Assembly (NCBI GenBank): GCA_029881175.1
Contig: JAOUNC010000025.1
Coordinates: 1 to 13,288 of the forward strand
Source: Nitrospirota bacterium
Lineage (GTDB): Bacteria > Nitrospirota > Nitrospiria > Nitrospirales > UBA8639
DNA: 13,288 nucleotides
Direction of reading: 5' to 3'
In this document: piece by piece, positions 7,086 to 13,288 of the stretch
Position numbering within the stretch: the first letter of the stretch is position 1
Layout: each line of letters opens with the position of its first letter
Made by a program: the position numbers and the translations under genes
The notes under the pieces: generated by a model
Database searches by the model: none
Told to the model about the DNA's origin: nothing
What the model saw: the letters and a program-made list of their open reading frames with translations, nothing else

Positions 7086-7310
7086 CTAATTCATCGAACA
7101 GGCGCCGGGTCCTCGGGGATCCCCGCAGGAGCCGCAACTGCCTGGATCAGAAAAGTTCATTCCACCGCCTGCCCCGCCAACGGCAAATCCTGTGAGTTGT
7201 TTTTCAAGATTTTTTCCCTGGCATTCTGGGCATGTTGGAATTGTGGATGCATGAACCAAGAGATCAAAGTGATGGGAACAGCCTTGGCACTTATACGCAA
7301 AAATCGGCAT
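7086..7310 (-). CDS. FmdB-family zinc-ribbon protein
   Basis: The N-terminus MPIFAYKCQGCSHHFDLLV is the signature of the FmdB/CxxC_CXXC_SSSS putative regulatory family. Cysteines 8, 11, 27 and 30 form the zinc ribbon. A glycine-rich linker (VGGAGGG) leads to a second conserved cysteine motif, SCGSCGDPRGPGACSMN (58-74). The start at 7310 has AGGAGG ten bases upstream and gives 74 residues. An in-frame extension to 7382 adds unrelated residues and no better signal. FmdB was named from a methylotroph formamidase cluster, but most homologues have no known target. The gene is divergent from the orphan at 7431 and ends against the inverted-repeat element. Confidence 0.92.
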   Translation of the reverse strand: MPIFAYKCQGCSHHFDLLVHASTIPTCPECQGKNLEKQLTGFAVGGAGGGMNFSDPGSCGSCGDPRGPGACSMN

Positions 7311-7430
7311 GGTTTCTGGACCTCCTTCTAAATGACATGGTAAATCTATTATAAGCCACATGTGAAGAAGAGGACAAACCACTTCTTCTGAGCGACCGGT
7401 TTACAAGATCTGATCGAGAAGGAGTGAAAG

Positions 7431-7691
7431 ATGTTTCAAGAAGAGGAATCCTTTAACTTGAGATTTTCGCTGGAAGCCACATTTCCAGATGATTATGAGG
7501 GCGAGGATGACGAAAAAGCATGGCTCACCCAGTGGGAGTCACAGGTGAAACCTGAGATCGTCAAAAGTATTTTTCAGACGTTAGAGCGGTATCCCGAGTG
7601 GGCGGCAAGGTTTCGCAATCGAGGTGTGGCCGCATCGGACGAAATCGAAATTGTGTTAGAAAAAACCTATGCCAATCCTTCATTCAATTAG
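7431..7691 (+). CDS. Small acidic protein, function unknown
   Basis: This 86-residue protein has an excellent ribosome-binding site (AAGGAG, six bases before ATG). It is rich in Glu/Asp (FPDDYEGEDDEKAW, 18-31) with tryptophans at 31, 35 and 57, a helical middle (VKPEIVKSIFQTLERYPEWA) and no cysteines, signal peptide or membrane segment. I recognise no family. It is followed after nine bases by the secreted FG-GAP protein, so the two are probably co-transcribed even though this one looks cytoplasmic. Confidence 0.75.
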   Translation: MFQEEESFNLRFSLEATFPDDYEGEDDEKAWLTQWESQVKPEIVKSIFQTLERYPEWAARFRNRGVAASDEIEIVLEKTYANPSFN

Positions 7692-7700
7692 ACGAGACTC

Positions 7701-9215
7701 ATGACATTCTCCCTCAGATTTATCCAACGGTGTCTTTGTATAGGGGTGATGAGTGCGGGGATGGCAGGGTGGTCCATCCATGTTCATGGACAGAATCTCA
7801 CCTATACCCCCACACCGAATAACCCGGTTGGGCGGGCGCCGCAAGCCATTGCTACAGGTGATTTTAATGGTGATGGACGATGGGATCTGGCCACAGTGAA
7901 TGGCACGTCCGATGATGTCTCGGTCTTGTTAGGCAATGGGAATGGCACATTTCAGTCGGCGGTGTCTTTTGGCGTCGGCAAAATTCCGCTGGCGTTGATT
8001 GCCGAAGATATGGATCGGGATGGCGTGTTGGATTTGGTGTTGGCGTTGAGCGGGTCCGATCAAGTGGTGGTCCTCAAGGGTGATGGGAAGGGCCTCTTTC
8101 AGAAAGTGACGAATCAGACTGCGGGGAAGGGGACGACGTTTATCGCGTCGCATGATCTCAACGGAGATGGATGGAGTGATGTGGTAGCCATCAACAGCGG
8201 GCGGTTCGGGTATTACCCGCCCTTTAATTTGAGTGTGTTGTTGAATGATGGGAAGGGGCATTTACAGGAACCGGTTGTGTATGAACAAGCCAGAGGGGAG
8301 GGTATGTTTCCTACTGGAGTGTTTGTTGGAGAATTCACCGGTGATGGGACGGCGGATCTGGCGGTCACCTGGAGTCAGCCGAGTTGGAGTTCGGCGAATG
8401 GACTCGTCTCCATATTGACGAATTCCGGTGATGGAACATTTACCCCTTTCAAGGATATGCAACCGGGATTAACGTTGAGTGCGATTCAAGGTGCGGATAT
8501 TGATCAGAATGGCCTTATGGATTTGGCGGTCACCAGTCTCTATGCCGACACCGTTGGCGTTCTCCTCCAACAACAGCCTGGAGAGTTTCACGCATTGGAA
8601 CCCATCAAAGTGGGCTTTGCGCCAGTCGGAGTGGCTATTCACGATATCAATGGAGATGACAAATTCGATCTCGTGGTTGTCAATCGAGATTCGAATAGCC
8701 TGTCGCTCTTTGTGGGGAATGGTCGTGGCACCTTTACCTCGGTGGGGCATTTTGGTGTGGGCGCCACACCAGCAGCGGTGGTCGTAAAAGATTTTGATCA
8801 AGATCGTCTTCCGGATCTGGCCACGGCGAGTACCAATATTGACGGCGTTTCGGTGCTCTTGAGCGGGGGAGGGGCCATTCCGTTGCCTAGCATCAGCACC
8901 GATGCGCTTGTGTTTGAGCAAGGTTCGGGTTCATCGTCTTCGGTCGGGCCGTCTTTCCAGGAAGTCAGGTTTTCCAATATCGGGCTGGGCCTCCTTCGTG
9001 TCGACCACGTCCACATTTCAGGTGCCGGAGCTGAGGCCTTTACGATGCAGGCCAATACCTGTCAAAACCTCACGCTGCATACTGGAGAATCCTGTCGCCT
9101 GCAGGTTGGATTCGCCAGCCAACAGGCTGGAACTCATCATGCCACCCTCACCATTCAAGACAATGCCAGCGGCAGCCCACGCCAGGTGATCTTAAAAGGC
9201 GTGAGCAAAGGGTAA
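7701..9215 (+). CDS. Secreted FG-GAP/VCBS beta-propeller with C-terminal ASH-like domain
   Basis: This 504-residue exported protein has a signal peptide about 1-30 (ending HVHG before QNL). Seven FG-GAP/VCBS calcium-loop repeats follow, with D-x-D-x-D-G-like loops at about 54, 103, 152, 211, 266, 315 and 364 (DFNGDGRWDL, DMDRDGVLDL, DLNGDGWSDV, EFTGDGTADL, DIDQNGLMDL, DINGDDKFDL, DFDQDRLPDL). The 49-59 residue spacing predicts one closed seven-bladed propeller like integrin-alpha heads. The last three loops have drifted from the consensus. Residues about 397-500 form an Ig-like ASH/'choice-of-anchor D' type domain with C454 and C465 able to pair. Such proteins usually bind surface ligands or other proteins; no enzymatic residues are visible. 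The start is nine bases after the upstream acidic orphan, with only a weak ribosome-binding site. Confidence 0.88.
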   Translation: MTFSLRFIQRCLCIGVMSAGMAGWSIHVHGQNLTYTPTPNNPVGRAPQAIATGDFNGDGRWDLATVNGTSDDVSVLLGNGNGTFQSAVSFGVGKIPLALIAEDMDRDGVLDLVLALSGSDQVVVLKGDGKGLFQKVTNQTAGKGTTFIASHDLNGDGWSDVVAINSGRFGYYPPFNLSVLLNDGKGHLQEPVVYEQARGEGMFPTGVFVGEFTGDGTADLAVTWSQPSWSSANGLVSILTNSGDGTFTPFKDMQPGLTLSAIQGADIDQNGLMDLAVTSLYADTVGVLLQQQPGEFHALEPIKVGFAPVGVAIHDINGDDKFDLVVVNRDSNSLSLFVGNGRGTFTSVGHFGVGATPAAVVVKDFDQDRLPDLATASTNIDGVSVLLSGGGAIPLPSISTDALVFEQGSGSSSSVGPSFQEVRFSNIGLGLLRVDHVHISGAGAEAFTMQANTCQNLTLHTGESCRLQVGFASQQAGTHHATLTIQDNASGSPRQVILKGVSKG

Positions 9216-9324
9216 CGCTTCCCGAACATTTTTCTGTTCTCTCTTCAAACCTTCCCGAGCAATAGGGTATCCTCCTAGCCATCTATCTCATCATTCCCGG
9301 AGAATAAGAAAAACTGAGTTGGCG

Positions 9325-11352
9325 ATGCTTGTGCACAATCAACCAGGGGTATGGATTGGTATTGATATTGGCGGAACGTTTACCGACTTCGTCATCTATG
9401 CTTCCAGCGATCAATCCCTCAAACGCGGGAAGATTCTTACGACCCCGTTGGATCCTGCCGAGGCTGTGCTGCAAGGATTGGCCAAAATTTCAGAATCTGG
9501 CAGTCGTCACATGGTGCATGGGTCGACCGTGGCAACAAATGCCATCTTAGAACGCAAAGGCGCTCGCACGGGGCTCATTACCACAAAGGGCTTTCGAGAT
9601 GTGTTGCTGATCGGGCGGCAAAATCGCCCGGTATTATACGACCTCTTCCCATCTATCCCCTCGCCGTTGGTTCCGCGTGAATGGTGCTTTGAAGTGACCG
9701 AGCGCGTGGATTATGAAGGGAACATCGTGACGCCCCTTCAGGAAGAAGAGCTCGACGAGATCATTGAAACAATAAAGAAACAGCATATCCAATCAGTGGC
9801 CGTCTGCCTGCTTTTCTCGTTTGTCAATCCAACCCATGAACAACGAGTGACGCAACGGTTGCGTGAGGAAGGGGTGTTTGTCACGGCCTCTTCAGAAATC
9901 CTGCCCGAGTTCCGCGAATATGAGCGGACAAGCACCACGGTCGTGAATGCCTATGTCTCGCCGGTCTTAGACACCTATCTTGGTCAGCTCGAACGAGAGA
10001 TGGCACCCACCGAGTTTCATATTCTGCAATCCAACGGAGGGCGTCTCTCCGTAGCCCAAGCGCGTGGGCATGGGGTGCGCTCCATTCTATCGGGGCCGGC
10101 GGGCGGGGTCGTGGGTGCACGGTATATCGCGGGGTTGGCGGGCTTCAATCGCATCCTGACATTCGATATGGGTGGAACCTCCACAGATGTGTCGCTGGTT
10201 CATGAAGAGATTCATGTCACGTCCGAGGCCGAAATCGCGGGTTGTCCTATTCGTGTACCCGTGATTGATATGCATACGGTGGGGGCCGGCGGGGGCTCAT
10301 TGGCGACGGTTGATGCGGGTGGCAATCTTCGTGTGGGGCCGCAAAGTGCGGGCGCTGATCCCGGGCCTGTGGCCTATGGGCGGGGAGGCCGTATTCCGAC
10401 CGTGACCGATGCTCATGTCATCTTAGGTCGATTACCATTAGATGGGTTTCTCGGTGGACAAATGACGCTGGATGTTGAAGCGGCACAACAGGCGTTCGAT
10501 GAATTCAGTAGCCAGCTCGCTCTCCCATCTTCACCTGGATTGGATATGCGCCAACGCCTGGCGTTGGGCATGATTCAAATTTCTAATGCCCATATGGAGC
10601 GAGCACTTCGGGTGATTTCAGTTGAACGAGGGGAAGACCCACGGGAGACGGTGTTGGTGTCGTTTGGAGGAGCCGGGGGACTGCATGCCTGTGATTTGGC
10701 CAGAGTCTTAGGGATTCCACATGTCTTGATTTCGCCCATGGCGGCGACGTTGTCGGCCTTAGGTATGTTGGCAGCGGATGTGCAGTTGGATTATGTGCAC
10801 ACGGTGATGTTGCCGGATGACACGCCGTTTGAACAGCTTGAATCGCACACAACAGCCCTGGTTCAGCAGGGGGAAGATGATTTGCGTCGGGAAGGCGTGG
10901 CTCCTGAACAAGCCGTCATCATACGAACGGTCGATGTCCGATATGTGGGGCAATCCTTTGAGTTACAGGTGCCGCTGAATTCCCAATTTCGCCAGGAGTT
11001 TGATCGAATGCATCAGGAAGCCTATGGCTATTGTCAGCCAGGCGCGCCCATTGAGATGGTGAACGTACGGGTTCGTGCCATTGGCCAAGTCACCCCTCCG
11101 CCCATTTCTCGTCAACCGTTAGGGTCATCAGACCCATCCTCAGCCAAATGGGAGAAACGTCCGGTGGTGGTGGGCCAGGGCATCCAGAGCGTTCCGCATT
11201 ATTGGGGAAACCGCTTGCGTCCGGGCCATCATGTGCCTGGACCGGCAATTCTGGTCTTAGATGATACGACGGTGTATCTAGGGCCTGATGACCAGGCAAC
11301 AATCGATGCCTATTCGAACATCCTCATTGATGTGGGGGCTACCAATGGATGA
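9325..11352 (+). CDS. hyuA: ATP-dependent hydantoinase/5-oxoprolinase subunit A (HyuA)
   Basis: HyuA is the ATP-binding half of enzymes that open five-membered lactam or imide rings such as 5-oxoproline and N-methylhydantoin. Actin-like ATPase motifs are intact: GIDIGGTFTDF (12-22), GSTVATNAILERKGARTGLI (66-85), SNGGRLS (236-242), LSGPAGG (255-261), DMGGTSTDVSLV (281-292), TVGAGGGS (318-325) and FGGAGGLHACDLA (447-459). The 675 residues are the usual length for a separate subunit. The frame runs two codons further up to TTG 9319, but ATG 9325 is the more normal start; neither has a strong ribosome-binding site. It overlaps hyuB by 8 bp, so the two should be translationally coupled. Exact substrate (5-oxoproline, hydantoin or other) cannot be read from sequence. 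Confidence 0.95.
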   Translation: MLVHNQPGVWIGIDIGGTFTDFVIYASSDQSLKRGKILTTPLDPAEAVLQGLAKISESGSRHMVHGSTVATNAILERKGARTGLITTKGFRDVLLIGRQNRPVLYDLFPSIPSPLVPREWCFEVTERVDYEGNIVTPLQEEELDEIIETIKKQHIQSVAVCLLFSFVNPTHEQRVTQRLREEGVFVTASSEILPEFREYERTSTTVVNAYVSPVLDTYLGQLEREMAPTEFHILQSNGGRLSVAQARGHGVRSILSGPAGGVVGARYIAGLAGFNRILTFDMGGTSTDVSLVHEEIHVTSEAEIAGCPIRVPVIDMHTVGAGGGSLATVDAGGNLRVGPQSAGADPGPVAYGRGGRIPTVTDAHVILGRLPLDGFLGGQMTLDVEAAQQAFDEFSSQLALPSSPGLDMRQRLALGMIQISNAHMERALRVISVERGEDPRETVLVSFGGAGGLHACDLARVLGIPHVLISPMAATLSALGMLAADVQLDYVHTVMLPDDTPFEQLESHTTALVQQGEDDLRREGVAPEQAVIIRTVDVRYVGQSFELQVPLNSQFRQEFDRMHQEAYGYCQPGAPIEMVNVRVRAIGQVTPPPISRQPLGSSDPSSAKWEKRPVVVGQGIQSVPHYWGNRLRPGHHVPGPAILVLDDTTVYLGPDDQATIDAYSNILIDVGATNG

Positions 11353-12913
11353 TCCCATTCGCACAGAAATCATGAAGCACCGGTTGGTGTCCGTGGCAGA
11401 GGAAATGGGTGCTCGTCTGCAAAGAGCAGCATTCTCGCCAAATATTAAAGAGCGCTGCGATTTCTCCTGTGCGGTCTTTGATGGGTCAGGACACCTGGTT
11501 GCGCAAGCGGCCCATATACCGGTGCATCTGGGAGCCATGCCGCTTTCCGTGCAAGCCTGCCTTGACACGTTGACCTTTGCGCCCGGTGATGTGGCGATGG
11601 TGAATGATCCCTATCGCGGCGGCACGCATCTGCCGGACATCACTCTGGTCTCCCCCGTTTTTGTCGATGAGCCACCTGATGCCTCTCTTGTCGGGTTTGT
11701 GGCCAATCGTGCGCATCATGCGGATATTGGCGGCATGTCGGCCGGGTCAATGCCGCTTTCGCAAGAAATCTTTCAAGAGGGATTGATTATTCCACCGGTG
11801 AAACTGATGGTGAAGGGGAAAAAGAATGAAGATGTGTGGCGGTTGCTTATGGCCAACGTGCGGACACCGGTGGAACGATCAGGAGACCTGCAGGCTCAAT
11901 TAGCAGCCAATCGCATTGGCATCGAGAGGATGCAGGGGTTAGCGAAACGGTTTGGTGCCCAAACGCTTCTGGCAGATATGGACGCCTTGCTCCGATACAG
12001 CGAGCGCATGACTCGTCACTTGATTGGCCAGTTACCTATGGGCTGCTATCGCTTTGAAGATGCGTTGGATAACGATGGCTTTTCAGAAGAGCCTGCCGTC
12101 ATCCGGGTGGCCATTACGATGGATGGGGAAGAGGCTACGGTCGACTTTTCCGGAACAGACGCCCAACGGCCCGGCAGCATCAACGCCGTTTATCCGGTCA
12201 CCTTGTCGGCCGTCGCCTATGTCTTTCGATGTGTCCTGGGATTGGACATTCCAGCCAACAGCGGCTGTTTGCGCCCGATACACGTCCTCGCGCCGGAAGG
12301 GACCTTGGTGAATGCCCGACGTCCTGCGGCCGTGGCGGCGGGCAACGTCGAAACCTCCCAGCGGATTGTTGATGTGTTATTGGGCGCCTTAGCGCAAGCC
12401 TGTCCTGAGCGAATTCCGGCAGCCAGTCAAGGCACCATGAATAATCTGACGATCGGTGGTTGGGACGAACGGCATGGCCGCCCGTTTGCCTATTACGAAA
12501 CCATCGGTGGCGGCATGGGCGCGGGCCCTCACGCCGATGGAGTCAGCGGCCGCCACTCACACATGACCAACACCCTCAACACGCCAGTTGAAGCGTTAGA
12601 ATACGCGTATCCGTTTCGGATTTCACGTTATACCTTGCGAGAAGGGTCGGGAGGAAATGGCCGACAGCGAGGCGGAGATGGGATCGTGCGGACGTACGAA
12701 TTTCTTCAACCCGCTGAAATCACGCTGCTGTCCGATCGGCGAGTAACCAAACCGTATGGATTAGAGGGCGGGGAGTCTGGGCAATTAGGACGCAATAGGC
12801 TAAATCAAAATGGGATTGAACAAGACGTTCCAGGAAAATGTTCCTTCCCGGTTGAAGCGGGCGATGTCCTCACCATCGATACCCCTGGCGGCGGCGGATA
12901 CGGAAAGCCCTAA
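11345..12913 (+). CDS. hyuB: ATP-dependent hydantoinase/5-oxoprolinase subunit B (HyuB)
   Basis: This is the partner subunit of HyuA, carrying the ring-hydrolysing part of the hydantoinase B/oxoprolinase family. The 522 residues are typical length. Family blocks seen are DPIRTEIMKHRLVSVAEEMG (3-22), FSPNIKERCDFSCAVFD (30-46), VNDPYRGGTHLPDITL (86-101), FVANRAHHADIGG (118-130) and a glycine-rich end (TPGGGGYGKP). The start is set by the ATGGATGA overlap, in which the ATG of hyuB and the TGA of hyuA share eight bases, the usual coupling arrangement. No acetone carboxylase gamma-type gene follows in the remaining 375 bases, which argues against that branch of the family. The stop codon runs straight into copy 2 of the 28-nt palindromic repeat. 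Confidence 0.95.
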   Translation: MDDPIRTEIMKHRLVSVAEEMGARLQRAAFSPNIKERCDFSCAVFDGSGHLVAQAAHIPVHLGAMPLSVQACLDTLTFAPGDVAMVNDPYRGGTHLPDITLVSPVFVDEPPDASLVGFVANRAHHADIGGMSAGSMPLSQEIFQEGLIIPPVKLMVKGKKNEDVWRLLMANVRTPVERSGDLQAQLAANRIGIERMQGLAKRFGAQTLLADMDALLRYSERMTRHLIGQLPMGCYRFEDALDNDGFSEEPAVIRVAITMDGEEATVDFSGTDAQRPGSINAVYPVTLSAVAYVFRCVLGLDIPANSGCLRPIHVLAPEGTLVNARRPAAVAAGNVETSQRIVDVLLGALAQACPERIPAASQGTMNNLTIGGWDERHGRPFAYYETIGGGMGAGPHADGVSGRHSHMTNTLNTPVEALEYAYPFRISRYTLREGSGGNGRQRGGDGIVRTYEFLQPAEITLLSDRRVTKPYGLEGGESGQLGRNRLNQNGIEQDVPGKCSFPVEAGDVLTIDTPGGGGYGKP

Positions 12914-12940
12914 AGAAGACGTCCCACCGGGACGTCTCTA
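12913..12940 (+). repeat. 28-nt palindromic repeat, copy 2 (3' of hyuB)
   Basis: This copy contains a perfect 9-bp inverted repeat, AGACGTCCC (12917-12925) and GGGACGTCT (12929-12937), with a 3-base loop. It matches the minus strand of 3807-3834 at 26 of 28 bases. It begins on the last base of the hyuB TAA stop and has the same orientation relative to the gene as copy 1. It is followed by CTACC rather than a T-run, so it is not a classic intrinsic terminator. Confidence 0.8.
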
Positions 12941-12966
12941 CCACAGAGCCATCCTTGTGTGGTGTC

Positions 12967-12991
12967 ATCCCCGCAAGTTGTTGGCGGGGAT
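12967..12991. repeat. Palindromic intergenic repeat, ATCCCCGC type
   Basis: Perfect 8-bp arms ATCCCCGC (12967-12974) and GCGGGGAT (12984-12991) surround a 9-base spacer. The flanking GTC and CCA fit the 'GTCATCCCCGC...GCGGGGATCCA' type of dispersed palindrome I remember from many genomes. A weak T-rich stretch (ATTTTTCT, near 13003-13010) lies a little downstream, so it might serve as a loose terminator for hyuAB. Confidence 0.6.
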
Positions 12992-13288
12992 CCATCTTTA
13001 AGATTTTTCTATACACCTGGCGACCAAGATTGGGAAAATCGGTCATGGTCGACAAAATTCATCTGCCAAAGTTGGGGTGAGGGGGGCCGGTTCCCTTCGG
13101 AAATATTTTTAGGGAAAGGGCGGGTGAAGCATTCACAAACGGGGGAGCCCATGGTACGCTTTCTTCGATCGAATTGGAGACGATATGTCAGATTGTTTCG
13201 GGAGAGAATAGATGGCTGGTGTTGAAGCAGGGGTAGGAAGAAGACCTATCCGGCGACCGGCATCTAGGGAAATTATATAGTGCTTTAA
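12992..13288. other. Gene-free tail with one further hairpin
   Basis: I see no supported gene here; with the two palindromes before it, the whole stretch from 12914 to the window end lacks one. An imperfect hairpin spans 13021-13051 (CGACCA and TGGTCG outer arms, GATT and AATC inner arms). Two very short reading frames (24 codons from 13151, 22 codons from about 13212) have purine-rich sequence before them but no protein-like features. The region may be the leader of a gene beyond the window. Confidence 0.5.

Noticed and set aside
6841..7195. Reading frames on both strands across the 146-bp element
   Set aside because: They are made mostly of repeat sequence and run through the end of the FmdB-type gene.
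8469..8921. 150-codon minus-strand frame inside the FG-GAP gene
   Set aside because: The repeated Asp/Gly-rich coding of the propeller leaves the opposite strand open; the translation is low-complexity and His/Arg-rich.
9325..12913. Acetone carboxylase subunits
   Set aside because: No gamma subunit gene follows, and HyuA/HyuB lengths and motifs fit the two-subunit hydantoinase/oxoprolinase arrangement.
12959..13225. 88-codon plus-strand frame after hyuB
   Set aside because: It starts inside the ATCCCCGC palindrome, lacks a ribosome-binding site and reads as random sequence.
1..13288. CRISPR array, tRNA or rRNA genes, phage or defence module
   Set aside because: I found no regularly spaced repeats, cloverleaf-like segments, rRNA-like sequence or recognisable defence proteins on either strand.

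Overview
The window reads as ordinary chromosome from a Gram-negative bacterium of moderate GC content. The gene content (MreB, a membrane-anchored M23 endopeptidase, exported PQQ-type dehydrogenase and FG-GAP proteins, an FmdB-type zinc ribbon, a hyuA/hyuB pair) and the style of the dispersed palindromic repeats remind me of Nitrospira and its relatives. That placement is from memory and is not proven by anything in the window. I see no phage genes, transposase, CRISPR array, tRNA or rRNA.

Left end (1-2766): the minus strand carries the N-terminal 231 codons of a type IIA DNA topoisomerase subunit A, running off the window edge. Upstream of it on the same strand is a complete M23 metallo-endopeptidase. 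A 415-bp spacer separates the endopeptidase from the divergent mreB, giving two cell-wall genes back to back. mreB has no mreC or mreD after it. It converges on a secreted glucose/sorbosone dehydrogenase-type protein.

Middle (5072-7691): this is a run of small, poorly characterised genes. Two tiny cysteine-containing (zinc-ribbon-like) proteins follow a good extended -10 promoter. Next come an exported 150-residue orphan and a stand-alone PAS-domain protein whose best start is a GTG missed by simple ATG calling. A 146-bp inverted-repeat element follows, ending exactly at the stop codon of a convergent FmdB-type zinc ribbon. Divergent from that gene is an acidic 86-residue orphan.

Right end (7701-13288): a secreted seven-repeat FG-GAP beta-propeller with a C-terminal ASH-like domain comes first. 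It is followed by hyuA and hyuB, which overlap by 8 bp and encode the two subunits of an ATP-dependent hydantoinase/5-oxoprolinase-type enzyme. The last 375 bases hold palindromic repeats and no gene I can support.

The most notable pattern is not a gene. Three intergenic repeats start on or within a base or two of the stop codons of unrelated genes. A 28-nt palindrome follows the dehydrogenase and hyuB stops in the same orientation, 9 kb apart, with 26 of 28 bases identical. The 146-bp element follows the FmdB stop. I do not see a convincing new multi-gene system; the small-protein/PAS block is the best candidate for unknown biology.
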